DNA of 64,000 nt from Meridianimaribacter flavus (lineage in GTDB: Bacteria > Bacteroidota > Bacteroidia > Flavobacteriales > Flavobacteriaceae). Made by a program: the position numbers and the translations under genes. The notes under the pieces are model-generated. The model was not told the origin of the DNA, did not search any database, and saw nothing but the letters and a program-made list of their open reading frames with translations. Where the stretch lies: NCBI RefSeq assembly GCF_004366715.1, contig NZ_SOQZ01000004.1, positions 62,001 through 126,000 on the forward strand. The letters are read 5' to 3'. Shown here in pieces: positions 1-8,659 of the stretch (position 1 is the first letter of the stretch; each line of letters opens with the position of its first letter).

Positions 1-433
1 GGACATTTATTTTTAAATCAGGAAAACGCAAATCTACATTAGGTCGCTCTTGAGTAGTATCTCTAAATTTATCTACAATAGCATCTTTTGTTTTTAATGC
101 AATGTATTTTGAATGTGTAAACACATTAGAATGTACTGTAGCATCAATTGCCAAAGAACCTGTAGGTTTCATGTAGTTTTCCCAAGGCATTTTGTACACC
201 TTATCATATAAATCTTGTTCAGTTACAACTCTAAACGTTTTTATGGGTTTAAGAATTTTTATGGCTGTTCTTAATCCTAAATTGGCTTTGTACATAAATC
301 CTTTATCACCAACAAAGCTTACATTTCGCACACCTTTTTTAATGTCTTGTGCTCCTAATTGCAATAGCTCCTTTTCTAGTAAATCCTCAAAGCCAAATAA
401 GGTTTTGGCAACCATTTTAAAATTATTCTCCAT
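1..433 (-). CDS. THUMP-domain class I SAM-dependent RNA methyltransferase, N-terminal part (RlmL/Trm14-like)
   Basis: The reverse strand is open from an ATG at 433 to the window edge. It translates to a protein starting MENNFKMVAKTLFGFEDLLE, followed by a KELLQLGAQDI segment. This is the usual start of bacterial THUMP-domain 23S rRNA guanine-N2 methyltransferases, often annotated as putative N6-adenine DNA methylase. About 144 residues are present, covering the ferredoxin-like and THUMP RNA-binding region. The Rossmann methyltransferase domain lies outside the window. The frame stays open upstream of 433, but the start at 433 matches the family N-terminus. The gene is divergent from the ZIP transporter across about 100 bp. 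Family assignment is fairly sure; the exact rRNA target is inferred. Confidence 0.85.
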   Translation of the reverse strand, partial: MENNFKMVAKTLFGFEDLLEKELLQLGAQDIKKGVRNVSFVGDKGFMYKANLGLRTAIKILKPIKTFRVVTEQDLYDKVYKMPWENYMKPTGSLAIDATVHSNVFTHSKYIALKTKDAIVDKFRDTTQERPNVDLRFPDLKINV

Positions 434-532
434 ACATAAATGCCTTATAGTACTTTCAAAATTCAAAAATACTTTATTTTTGCCAATGCTTATAAACTGT
501 AAGACGATATTCTTAGAAAATTCCACTAGTTG

Positions 533-1201
533 ATGAACAAATATTTATTTCCTGTATATGCAGTAATTTTGGGTGTTTTAATCGTATTGATTTACAAAAA
601 GAAGAACCTACACTCTAAATTACTACTATCCTTTAGTGGTGCGTTTTTATTAGCTTTAACGCTTTTTGAATTACTCCCAGACGTTTATCATCACTTAGAA
701 GCCAAAAAAACAGGCTTACTTATAATGACAGGTATTCTTATACAGGTTATTTTGGAGTTTTTCTCAAAAGGTGCTGAACATGGTCACGTTCATCATGAAG
801 ACACCAAGGAATTTCCATGGTTACTTTTTATAAGTTTATGTATTCATAGCTTTTTAGAAGGGTTCCCAATACATCAACATAACGATATTGTTTATGGTGT
901 ATTAGTACACAAAATACCAATAGCTATAGTAATTACAGGGTTTTTACTAGAATCAAGATGTAATAAATTACAAGTAGTTCTGTTTTTAATTTTGTTTACT
1001 GCAATGACGCCTTTAGGAACATTTATTTCTAATCATACAAGTATGCCAGCCAACTATGTAAATGCAATTAACGCTATTGTAATTGGTATATTTTTTCATA
1101 TTTCTACAGTTATTCTTTTTGAAAGTGATGAAGGACATAAATTTAGCTTAACCAAACTAGTTGCCATATTACTAGGTATTGGAATGGCTTATGTAATTTA
1201 A
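533..1201 (+). CDS. ZIP family divalent metal transporter
   Basis: This is a membrane protein of 222 residues with about eight hydrophobic segments. It carries a short histidine-rich loop (GAEHGHVHHED) between early helices. It then has the paired ZIP signatures HSFLEGFP and HKIPIA, which form the intramembrane metal site in this family. ZIP proteins move zinc, iron or manganese into the cytoplasm. ATG 533 is preferred over the TTG at 530, which would add only one residue. The next gene starts 5 bp after the stop, suggesting co-transcription. The metal transported cannot be read from sequence. Confidence 0.88.
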   Translation: MNKYLFPVYAVILGVLIVLIYKKKNLHSKLLLSFSGAFLLALTLFELLPDVYHHLEAKKTGLLIMTGILIQVILEFFSKGAEHGHVHHEDTKEFPWLLFISLCIHSFLEGFPIHQHNDIVYGVLVHKIPIAIVITGFLLESRCNKLQVVLFLILFTAMTPLGTFISNHTSMPANYVNAINAIVIGIFFHISTVILFESDEGHKFSLTKLVAILLGIGMAYVI

Positions 1202-1206
1202 AAGGT

Positions 1207-1635
1207 ATGTTTAGTAAAGAAGAATCAAGACGACTGCGTCAAGACTTTTGGATAAGCTTTGGAAAATCATTTCCAAGAAAATGGACGCTATACGATACCA
1301 AAATAAAAGGCTTTAGCTTTAAATTTCATTTTGACACAAAAAAAGCACTCATAGCGCTAGACATTGAAGACGATTTAGAAAACCGAATTACCTACTGGGA
1401 AAAACTAGTATCACTAAAATCTATTTTAACTCAAGATTACTTACCTAACGTCATTTTTGAAGAAGAATATTTTCTAGAAAATGGTAAAGAGATATCAAGA
1501 ATTTACCTTCCTTTAGAACAAAAGGTGTCTATTCACAATAAAAATACATGGCAAGATGTAATGGTGTTTTTCAATGAAAATATGAGCAAGTTTGAAGATT
1601 TCTTTGAAGATTACAAAGAGGTAATCAAGGATTAA
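1207..1635 (+). CDS. DUF4268 domain-containing protein
   Basis: A soluble protein of 142 residues, rich in charged and aromatic residues, without a signal peptide or membrane segment. The start (FSKEESRRLRQDFWISFGKS) and the following KIKGFSFKF segment match the DUF4268 family, seen as small free-standing proteins in Bacteroidetes and as an add-on to some nuclease-like proteins. No catalytic residues can be named. It follows the ZIP gene by 5 bp and is convergent with the acetyltransferase gene, whose stop lies 2 bp away. Its function is unknown. Confidence 0.75.
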   Translation: MFSKEESRRLRQDFWISFGKSFPRKWTLYDTKIKGFSFKFHFDTKKALIALDIEDDLENRITYWEKLVSLKSILTQDYLPNVIFEEEYFLENGKEISRIYLPLEQKVSIHNKNTWQDVMVFFNENMSKFEDFFEDYKEVIKD

Positions 1636-1636
1636 T

Positions 1637-2125
1637 TTATAGGTTTTTAACCATTCGGTAATCGTCCATCACAAAACCATTTCCTATATCCATTACCAAT
1701 GCTTCAACGGTTTTAAACCCTAGTTTTTCATAAGCTTTAATAGAATTGACATTGTACTTATTCACTGTCAACTCAATGCTATTGCAATGTAACGTGTTAG
1801 CTCTACGTTCAACAAACTGCATTGCTGTTTTTCCTATTTTCTTTCCTCTGTAATTAGAAAGCACATAAATCTTACTTAAAAACAAAGCGTCTCGCTTTTT
1901 CTTAATGCAAATATATCCTACAGGCACAATTTCAAAAGTGATCAAATAATACTCAAAACCTTCTTTTACTTGCTGATGTATAGCTTTTTCTGATTGAAAC
2001 TTATCTAGCATATATGCTACTTGTTCCGCTCCAATAATGGGTGTATAATGTTCGTTCCAGATGATAAAACCTAAATCGGCTATCTGTTTATAATCGTTGG
2101 GTGTTGCTAGTGTAATTTCTGTCAT
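1637..2125 (-). CDS. GNAT family N-acetyltransferase
   Basis: A 162-residue GNAT-fold protein. The acetyl-CoA pyrophosphate loop is visible as YRGKKIGKTAM near residue 95, preceded by the beta-strand FLSKIYVLSNY and followed by the typical C-terminal NSIKAYEKLGFK motif. It would transfer an acetyl group from acetyl-CoA to an amine. The substrate is not predictable, though related proteins act on small molecules or ribosomal protein N-termini. It is the last gene of a three-gene leftward operon, 10 bp after the hemolysin III gene. Confidence 0.85.
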   Translation of the reverse strand: MTEITLATPNDYKQIADLGFIIWNEHYTPIIGAEQVAYMLDKFQSEKAIHQQVKEGFEYYLITFEIVPVGYICIKKKRDALFLSKIYVLSNYRGKKIGKTAMQFVERRANTLHCNSIELTVNKYNVNSIKAYEKLGFKTVEALVMDIGNGFVMDDYRMVKNL

Positions 2126-2135
2126 CTATTAAAAA

Positions 2136-2765
2136 CTAAAGCACGTAAAAATAAATCATAAAAAAATGACAAATGGCGCCTCCAAGAACAAAAAGATGCC
2201 AAATCACATGGTTATAAGGAATACGTTCTACAGCATAAAACACAATACCTATGGTGTAAAACAATCCGCCAGCAAATAATAATAACACTCCATTGCTTCC
2301 TAGAGCGGTTGAAACATTAGAAAAATCGAACACAATTAACCAACCCATAACCAAATACAGTAAGGTTGAAAACACTTCAAACTTTCCTGTAAAGAATAGT
2401 TTTAGCACAACACCAAAAGCAGCAATTCCCCAAACAACCCAAAACAAAAGCCAACCAAGACTATCTGGTAATGCAATGAGCAATACAGGAGTATAAGTTC
2501 CTGCAATGAGCATGTAAATACTTATGTGATCTACTATCCTGAAATAATGCTTACGTTTTTCTCCTTTTACAGCATGATAAAAAGCTGAGGCACTAAACAA
2601 AACAATTATTGAAATGCCATAAACTATTACGCTAAATAAACTCCAAGGCAACTTCACTTGTAAGGCTGAGAGAATAAGTAAAACCAATCCTGCAATTCCC
2701 AACAAAGCACCAACTGCATGACTCCATGTGTTTAGACGTTCTTCAAAAGGTGTTTGTATTCTCAT
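2136..2765 (-). CDS. Hemolysin III / PAQR family membrane protein (TrhA-like)
   Basis: A seven-helix integral membrane protein of 209 residues. The start RIQTPFEERLNTWSHAVGA is the family signature. Conserved polar residues follow: SAFYHAV in helix 2, DHISIYMLIAGTYTP in helix 3, and HVIWHLFVLGGAICHFF near the C-terminus, which form the metal site of PAQR proteins. Bacterial members are linked to membrane lipid homeostasis; haemolytic activity is historical naming. Its ATG overlaps the DUF4294 stop in an ATGA arrangement, so the two are probably translationally coupled. Confidence 0.9.
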   Translation of the reverse strand: MRIQTPFEERLNTWSHAVGALLGIAGLVLLILSALQVKLPWSLFSVIVYGISIIVLFSASAFYHAVKGEKRKHYFRIVDHISIYMLIAGTYTPVLLIALPDSLGWLLFWVVWGIAAFGVVLKLFFTGKFEVFSTLLYLVMGWLIVFDFSNVSTALGSNGVLLLFAGGLFYTIGIVFYAVERIPYNHVIWHLFVLGGAICHFFMIYFYVL

Positions 2766-3451
2766 TCTTTATCAACAGTAGGTTTTGGGTTTAACCATTT
2801 ATCGGTAAGATCATAAAAATCAATATCAACAGCAGGTTTTTGACGTACTAATAATCCATTTTGAAACGCACGTTCTAAAATATCTTCAATAAGATAATCC
2901 TCTTTCACATTCAAAGGGTCAAACTCTTTTTTAAGCGAAATATCAAACAGTTTTGCAGTGTTTTGAAACCAGAAAGCTCGCCAACCACTTCTAAGGTCTT
3001 TAATGAGCTCAAAAGTCGTTTTACCAGTTTGCCTATGAATTAGTTTTATGAGTATTTGCCCTTCGGTTCGAGTGAGTTTTTTTAATTCCGCTGAAAATTC
3101 TTCTTCAATATATCGCTGAATTATCTTTGCATACTGCCTACGTTCTCGTTTAGAATCTAGAGTTGCTAAACGTTCATTTAAAGTTTCTAATCGTTCAGCA
3201 GCTAATTTTGCATAAGGATAAACTTTTATAGTTTTTCGTTTTAAAATAAGATAGCGCTTTCGGTCTTCACTACTATCAAACTTCAACTTATTGAGCAGAA
3301 TAACTTCATCTAAATCAATTGTAGTTCTTGGAACCGAATCACCTTCAATTATAATCCATTCAACCTCTGTTGTATCTTTCTCTACAACAGGTCGTAATTG
3401 GGCAAATGCCAAAAACGGAAACAAAATAAAGATGTAGGTTATTTTATGCAT
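2762..3451 (-). CDS. DUF4294 domain-containing exported protein
   Basis: A 229-residue protein with an N-terminal signal peptide (hydrophobic run ending at FAQ, about residue 17). A charged domain follows with the family features IDLDEVILL, KVYPYAKLA and TGKTTFELIKDLRSGWRAFWFQ. DUF4294 is a Bacteroidetes-restricted family of unknown function. It is the first gene of the leftward operon with hemolysin III and GNAT, and it is divergent from the M42 peptidase gene, an arrangement common in Flavobacteriaceae. The protein probably faces the periplasm. Confidence 0.82.
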   Translation of the reverse strand: MHKITYIFILFPFLAFAQLRPVVEKDTTEVEWIIIEGDSVPRTTIDLDEVILLNKLKFDSSEDRKRYLILKRKTIKVYPYAKLAAERLETLNERLATLDSKRERRQYAKIIQRYIEEEFSAELKKLTRTEGQILIKLIHRQTGKTTFELIKDLRSGWRAFWFQNTAKLFDISLKKEFDPLNVKEDYLIEDILERAFQNGLLVRQKPAVDIDFYDLTDKWLNPKPTVDKE

Positions 3452-3582
3452 ACACAGTATATAATCTAAAAGTATTCCAAACTTTTAGGTACTTAAAACG
3501 TACTGACCAAAATTAATAATTTACAACCTCTAAAACCTTAAAATCGTATTAATATTATTATTTTAGTCCAAAATAATTGAAT

Positions 3583-4671
3583 ATGGCAAAAAAGAGTATA
3601 CTGAATAAAAAGTCAATGGACTTTTTAGAAAAATATTTAAACAATGCGTCTCCAACTGGTTATGAATGGGATGGACAAAAACTATGGATGGAGTACTTAA
3701 AACCGTATGTTGATGAGTTTATTACTGACACCTACGGAACTGCTGTTGGTGTTATAAACCCTGAAGCAGAATACAAAGTAGTTATTGAAGGACATGCTGA
3801 TGAAATTTCGTGGTATGTAAACTATATTACTGACAACGGGTTAATCCATGTAATTAGAAATGGTGGTAGCGATCACCAAATAGCACCAAGTAAAATTGTA
3901 AACATCCATACCAAAAAAGGGATTGTAAAAGGTGTATTTGGTTGGCCTGCAATTCATACTAGGAACAAAGCAAAAGAGCAAGCTCCTACTTTAGAAAACA
4001 TCACTATAGATGTTGGTGCAAAAGACAAAGAAGAAGTTGAAAAAATGGGTGTTCATGTAGGTTGCGTCATTACCTATCCTGATGAGTTTCATATATTAAA
4101 CAAAGACAAGTTTGTATGTCGTGCGTTAGATAACAGAATGGGAGGTTTTATGATTGCTGAAGTTGCGCGTTTACTTCATGAAAACAAAAAGAAACTGCCT
4201 TTTGGACTTTACATAACAAACTCTGTACAAGAAGAAATAGGACTTCGTGGTGCTGAAATGATTACGCAAACCATTAAACCAAATGTAGCTATAGTTACCG
4301 ATGTAACTCATGACACCACTACTCCAATGATTGACAAGAAAAAAGAAGGTCATCTAGAACTTGGTTTAGGTCCTGTTGTAGCTTATGCACCTGCTGTACA
4401 GCAAAAACTACGCGACTTAATTACTGATACTGCTGAAGAAAAGAAAATACCGTTTCAGCGTTCAGCCTTATCAAGAGCTACAGGAACTGACACAGATGCT
4501 TTTGCTTATAGTAATGGTGGTGTTGCTTCTGCATTAATTTCTTTACCTTTACGCTACATGCATACTACAGTAGAAATGGTACATAAAGACGATGTAGAGA
4601 ATGTTATCAAGTTAATTTATGAGTCTTTATTAAAGATTAAAAACGGAGAAACATTTAGCTACTTTAAATAA
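3583..4671 (+). CDS. M42 family metallopeptidase (aminopeptidase / 'endoglucanase' homologue)
   Basis: A cytosolic di-metal aminopeptidase of 362 residues. Visible signatures are EGHADEISWYV (metal-binding His/Asp), RALDNRMGG (bridging Asp), QEEIGLRGA (catalytic and metal Glu), TDVTHDTT and the terminal MHTTVEMV histidine. These are the normal set for M42/M18-type enzymes, which trim N-terminal residues from peptides; older annotation calls them endoglucanases. ATG 3583 is chosen instead of TTG 3577 because it gives the family start MAKKSILNKKS. An intrinsic terminator follows directly. Confidence 0.92.
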   Translation: MAKKSILNKKSMDFLEKYLNNASPTGYEWDGQKLWMEYLKPYVDEFITDTYGTAVGVINPEAEYKVVIEGHADEISWYVNYITDNGLIHVIRNGGSDHQIAPSKIVNIHTKKGIVKGVFGWPAIHTRNKAKEQAPTLENITIDVGAKDKEEVEKMGVHVGCVITYPDEFHILNKDKFVCRALDNRMGGFMIAEVARLLHENKKKLPFGLYITNSVQEEIGLRGAEMITQTIKPNVAIVTDVTHDTTTPMIDKKKEGHLELGLGPVVAYAPAVQQKLRDLITDTAEEKKIPFQRSALSRATGTDTDAFAYSNGGVASALISLPLRYMHTTVEMVHKDDVENVIKLIYESLLKIKNGETFSYFK

Positions 4672-4674
4672 TCA

Positions 4675-4703
4675 ATTCCCGCTTTTTGCGGGAATCTTTT
4701 TTT
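4675..4703 (+). terminator. Intrinsic terminator after M42 peptidase gene
   Basis: An 8-bp perfect stem (ATTCCCGC / GCGGGAAT) with a five-T loop, followed by C and a run of seven T, sits 4 bp after the peptidase stop codon. It ends just before the NUDIX start at 4709, so the NUDIX gene probably has read-through or a promoter embedded here. Confidence 0.85.
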
Positions 4704-4708
4704 ACACT

Positions 4709-5266
4709 ATGGATGAATTAATCGACATTGTTGATGCCTCTGGTAACCCAACAGGAGAAACCGCTTTAAAATCTGTAATACATACCAAAGGGTTTTATCA
4801 TAATACAGCGCATGTTTGGTTTTACACTAAAAATGGAGACATTCTACTAGCGCAACGAGCAGCTTCAAAAACAATTTGTCCGTTACTATGGGATGTTTCA
4901 GTTGCTGGTCATATCGATGCAGGAGAAACCATTACACAGGCAGCAGTTAGAGAAACCAAAGAAGAAATAGGTTTAGCTATTTTAGAACAAGACCTTAATA
5001 AGATTGGTGTGTTTGAATGTTTTCAAAGCTACGATAATGGTATTGTTGACAATGAATTTCATCATACTTTTATGACAGAATTAAAGGTAGACATTAATCA
5101 ACTAACACCACAAAAAGATGAAGTTGAAGCTTTAAAACTAGTTAGCTTTTCTACATTTCAGTCCTTATTGAATAACAGTGAAACCAACAACCATTTTGTA
5201 GCTAGCAATAGAGCCTACTACACTACTATTTTTAATGCTATCCAAAAAAACTGTAGCAGGTTTTAA
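4709..5266 (+). CDS. NUDIX hydrolase (Idi/YfcD-like)
   Basis: A 185-residue protein with a complete NUDIX box at about residues 67-89: G67, E73, R81, E82, E85, E86 and G88 all sit at the expected spacing in GHIDAGETITQAAVRETKEE. The N-terminal part (ELIDIVDASGNPTGE, then HNTAHVWFYTKNGDILLAQRA) resembles the isopentenyl-diphosphate isomerase/YfcD subgroup. It is expected to hydrolyse a nucleoside diphosphate derivative; the substrate is unknown. It starts 37 bp after the peptidase gene, with a terminator between. Confidence 0.87.
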   Translation: MDELIDIVDASGNPTGETALKSVIHTKGFYHNTAHVWFYTKNGDILLAQRAASKTICPLLWDVSVAGHIDAGETITQAAVRETKEEIGLAILEQDLNKIGVFECFQSYDNGIVDNEFHHTFMTELKVDINQLTPQKDEVEALKLVSFSTFQSLLNNSETNNHFVASNRAYYTTIFNAIQKNCSRF

Positions 5267-5287
5267 TATTTTACTTAATTTTCAACT

Positions 5288-5965
5288 ATGAATCTACTCC
5301 TCCTTGCGATAGCTCCTGTTATAATGATTATCCTTTATATTTATTTTAAAGATAAATATGAAAAAGAGCCCAAACGGTTAATCTTATATTGCTTTTTGTT
5401 TGGTGGTATTGGAAGTATAGCGATTACAACTTTTCTTTACCTTGTAACAGATAGTGTTATTCCAATACCTTTTAACACAAGTGTTTTTGACCAATTCATC
5501 AAAGCTTTTTTTATTGTTGGATTAGTTGAAGAGTTCAGCAAATATGTCATTGTACGCTATTTTGCTCAGCCTAAAAAAGACTTTAACGAGCCTTTTGATG
5601 GTATTGTATATGCTGTGGTAGTTTCAATGGGTTTTGCTGCTACCGAAAACATTATGTATGTATTTGAAGGTGGTTATAAAATTGCATTTTTAAGAGCCTT
5701 TACTGCAGTTCCTGCACATGCTACCTTTGGTGTATTAATGGGCTATTTTATGGGTAAAGCAAAGTTTTCTAATAACAGAATAAAACTAAATCTTATAGGT
5801 CTTGCGTTGGCAACCCTATTCCATGGTGCTTACGATTTCTTTTTGTTTATCGACTTTATTCCTGGTATTTGGGTAGGTGCTTTTGTCTCGCTAGCTGTTG
5901 GATTATTCCTAGCTAGAAAAGCCATAAAACGCCATCAAAACGATTCGCATTTTAAACTAGATTAA
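5288..5965 (+). CDS. PrsW family intramembrane metalloprotease
   Basis: A polytopic membrane protein of 225 residues with about seven helices. The PrsW motifs are present: E81-E82 with K85 (VEEFSKY), F116-N121 (FAATEN), H144 (PAHATFG) and H179 (LFHGAYDF). In Bacillus, PrsW cleaves an anti-sigma factor; many bacterial homologues have unknown substrates. No anti-sigma factor gene is nearby, so the target is open. It lies 21 bp downstream of the NUDIX gene and is probably co-transcribed with it. Confidence 0.88.
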   Translation: MNLLLLAIAPVIMIILYIYFKDKYEKEPKRLILYCFLFGGIGSIAITTFLYLVTDSVIPIPFNTSVFDQFIKAFFIVGLVEEFSKYVIVRYFAQPKKDFNEPFDGIVYAVVVSMGFAATENIMYVFEGGYKIAFLRAFTAVPAHATFGVLMGYFMGKAKFSNNRIKLNLIGLALATLFHGAYDFFLFIDFIPGIWVGAFVSLAVGLFLARKAIKRHQNDSHFKLD

Positions 5966-6001
5966 TTATGCAAATACAGGTTTGGTGCTTAACTTAGCAG
6001 T

Positions 6002-7921
6002 ATGAAGAACACTATAGCCGAACGTATTGCCGATTTCCTTAAACGCTTCCCTCCTTTTGATTTGCTTAAAAAAAATCAGTTGTTGGAGATTGCTGTTCAG
6101 GTTACTATAAAGTATCTCGACAAAGGACAGATAATCTACAACCAAAACGACACATTACACCAGCATTTTTATATTATTCATAAAGGTGCTGTGTCACTAA
6201 AAAAGACTATTAACAACACGTCTGAAGTGATTGATAAGTTTGACGAAGGCGATGTGTTTGGACTTCGTCCGCTTTTCGCACAAGAAAACTATGCCATTAC
6301 CTCCATAACCGAAGAAGAATGTATATTATACAGTATTCCTATTGAGGTCTTTAAGCCGATGGCCGAAAAAAACAAAGAGGTAGGTAAATACCTTTTGGAG
6401 AGTTTTGCTTCCAATACCGAAAACCCTTTTTCTAAAGAGCATCAACTGCGCTTTTTTTCGGATACCGAAATTGTCTTAAACCCAACCGACAACTTATTTG
6501 AGCTACAACCAGTAAGCTACATTAAAAAAATTGTTACTGCTAAGCCTACTTCAAAAATTAAAACCATTGCAAAACTGATGAGCTCCAAAAACATTGGCTC
6601 TATAATTATTGAAGACAATGGTTTGCCCTTGGGTATTGTTACCGATAAAGACCTTAGAAATAAAGTTGCTACTGGCTTACATACCATTAAAGAACCTGTT
6701 AAAAATGTAATGAGTGCTCCTGTGCTTTGCTACCCTAAAAACTTAACCATTGCTCAAGCACAAATTACCATGATGAAACATAAAATTGGGCATTTGTGTA
6801 TTACCGAAGATGGCACACCAAACTCTAAACTTATTGGTTTAGTATCTGAGCATGATATGACACTTATGAAGGGAAATAACCCTTCTGTGTTAATGAAAGC
6901 GATTAAACGTACTAACAGCACCAAAGACCTTAAACGTGTACGAGAAAAAATAGCTATTTTACTAAAAGGCTATATCCTACAGAATATTCCATTGACACAT
7001 ACAAGCAAGATTATTTTTGAATTAAATGATGCCACAATAAAGCGAATTATTGAACGATGCCTTGAGAAAATGAAAGAAGAGCCTCCTGTTAAGTTTGCGT
7101 GGATGTCTCTTGGCAGTCAAGGACGTAAGGAACAGCTTTTACAAACCGATCAGGACAATGCCATTGTGTTTGAAAATGTCCCAAAAGAAGAACTTGAAAC
7201 CGTTAGAGACTATTTTTTAAAACTGGCAAAAAAGGTTAACAAGCGTTTAAACACTATAGGTTTTGAGTTTTGTAATGCAGATATGATGGCTAAAAACCCT
7301 AAATGGTGTTTAAGTCTGGATGAATGGAAAGCACAATTTAGTAACTGGACCTCCAATACAGGAAATGATGAAATCCTACTCTCTTCTATTTTCTTTGACT
7401 TTGATATTAGTTATGGCGAAGCATCACTCACCAATGCCTTGTCAGACCATGTATTAAGTATAACCAAAACCAATTCGGTATTTTTAAGCAAATTGGGTGT
7501 AAATGCTTTAAGAAGTGCGTCACCACTTGGTTTCTTTAGACAATTTCTTGTTGAAAGTGATGGTAAGCATAAAGACTTTTTCGATTTAAAAAAACGTGCA
7601 CTTATGCCTTTAATTGATGCTGGTCGTTTGCTAACACTAACGTATCAAATCAAAAACATCAACAATACTGCCGAGCGTTTTGAAAAACTTGCTGAACTGT
7701 TTCCTGAAAACAAGGAACTTTATTTGTCGTCTTCTTATGCGTTTAAGGCTATCCTTAAGTTTAGAACCAAACACGGACTCCTAAATAACGACAATGGAAG
7801 ATTTATTGCTCTTGAAGTCTTAACCAAAGAAGAAAAGATGAAACTAAAGCGTTGTTTTAAAACCATAGCAACACTGCAAGAGTTTATTAAAATAAGGTTT
7901 AACCTAAGTACTCTAGTGTAA
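6002..7921 (+). CDS. cNMP-binding / CBS / DUF294 nucleotidyltransferase-like protein
   Basis: A 639-residue cytosolic regulator with four parts. A cyclic-nucleotide-binding fold covers about residues 10-140, and a CBS pair about 165-290 (IGSIIIEDNGLPLGIVTDKD and IGLVSEHD). A GlnD-like DUF294 nucleotidyltransferase core lies around 365-390 (GSQGRKEQ followed by TDQDN), and a DUF294 C-terminal domain about 490-630. Proteins of this design often accompany a DnaQ-type exonuclease and acetate uptake or activation genes. Here the exonuclease gene overlaps its stop (TAATG), and acs and a DUF4212/SSS symporter lie 9-16 kb away. Its catalytic activity is unproven. Confidence 0.88.
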   Translation: MKNTIAERIADFLKRFPPFDLLKKNQLLEIAVQVTIKYLDKGQIIYNQNDTLHQHFYIIHKGAVSLKKTINNTSEVIDKFDEGDVFGLRPLFAQENYAITSITEEECILYSIPIEVFKPMAEKNKEVGKYLLESFASNTENPFSKEHQLRFFSDTEIVLNPTDNLFELQPVSYIKKIVTAKPTSKIKTIAKLMSSKNIGSIIIEDNGLPLGIVTDKDLRNKVATGLHTIKEPVKNVMSAPVLCYPKNLTIAQAQITMMKHKIGHLCITEDGTPNSKLIGLVSEHDMTLMKGNNPSVLMKAIKRTNSTKDLKRVREKIAILLKGYILQNIPLTHTSKIIFELNDATIKRIIERCLEKMKEEPPVKFAWMSLGSQGRKEQLLQTDQDNAIVFENVPKEELETVRDYFLKLAKKVNKRLNTIGFEFCNADMMAKNPKWCLSLDEWKAQFSNWTSNTGNDEILLSSIFFDFDISYGEASLTNALSDHVLSITKTNSVFLSKLGVNALRSASPLGFFRQFLVESDGKHKDFFDLKKRALMPLIDAGRLLTLTYQIKNINNTAERFEKLAELFPENKELYLSSSYAFKAILKFRTKHGLLNNDNGRFIALEVLTKEEKMKLKRCFKTIATLQEFIKIRFNLSTLV

Positions 7922-8583
7922 TGTTATCTTTTTTTAAAAAACAACCCGAACCTAACTACCCTAACTACTGGCTAGACTATGAAGCTTTGTTTACAAACTC
8001 CAAAGGCTCTGAACTTCACAATACACGTTTTGTAATTCTTGATACTGAAACGACTGGTTTTGATTATGAAAAAGACCGTGTACTATGCATAGGTGCTGTA
8101 GAGGTCTATAATAATGAGATAAATATTGCCAACACCTTTGAAGTATATATTAAACAAGAGCATTTTAACGAAAACACTGTAGAGATTCATGGAATCATAA
8201 AAAACGAACGTATTGAAACCACTACCGAAGAAGATGCTTTAAAGCTGTTCTTAAATTATATTGGCAATAGCATTTTAGTAGCGCATCATGCACGATTTGA
8301 CATCACTATGATTAACAAAATGCTTCTGCGTCATAACTTACCCAAACTTAAAAACAGGGTTTTAGATACTGTAAATTTATATCGCGCGACACGCATTAAA
8401 TCTAACCTTATTAAACAAGATAAATACACCCTTGACGAAATTGCAGAAAACTATGTACTTGATGTTTCTGATAGACATACCGCTGCTGGTGACGCATTAC
8501 TAACAGCAATTATTTTTTTAAAAACCACTACACTCCTAAAAACCAACAAGGGCTTAACCTTAAAAAAACTCTTCAAGTTATAA
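7921..8583 (+). CDS. 3'-5' exonuclease, DnaQ-like DEDDh family
   Basis: A 220-residue protein with the full DEDDh set: D41 and E43 in ILDTETTGFD, D127 in AHHARFD, H186 and D191 in DRHTAAGDA. This is the proofreading-type fold that removes nucleotides from DNA or RNA 3' ends. Its ATG overlaps the stop of the DUF294 protein gene by one base, so the two are translationally coupled. No polymerase domain is fused. In the acetate-linked DUF294/exonuclease pairs the physiological role is unclear. Confidence 0.88.
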   Translation: MLSFFKKQPEPNYPNYWLDYEALFTNSKGSELHNTRFVILDTETTGFDYEKDRVLCIGAVEVYNNEINIANTFEVYIKQEHFNENTVEIHGIIKNERIETTTEEDALKLFLNYIGNSILVAHHARFDITMINKMLLRHNLPKLKNRVLDTVNLYRATRIKSNLIKQDKYTLDEIAENYVLDVSDRHTAAGDALLTAIIFLKTTTLLKTNKGLTLKKLFKL

Positions 8584-8659
8584 GAAGTAGTCTTAACGCT
8601 TCAAAGGTTTCGAAAACGTTTTAGTTTATGTACCTTTACAGTTCTAAAATTATAATTTC

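Noticed and set aside
192-533. 113-codon forward reading frame at the left edge
   Set aside because: It is antisense to the THUMP methyltransferase N-terminus on the reverse strand, which has clear family similarity.
2136-2765. Hemolysin III as a virulence toxin
   Set aside because: The protein is a seven-helix PAQR membrane protein; the haemolysin name is historical and nothing nearby suggests toxin function.
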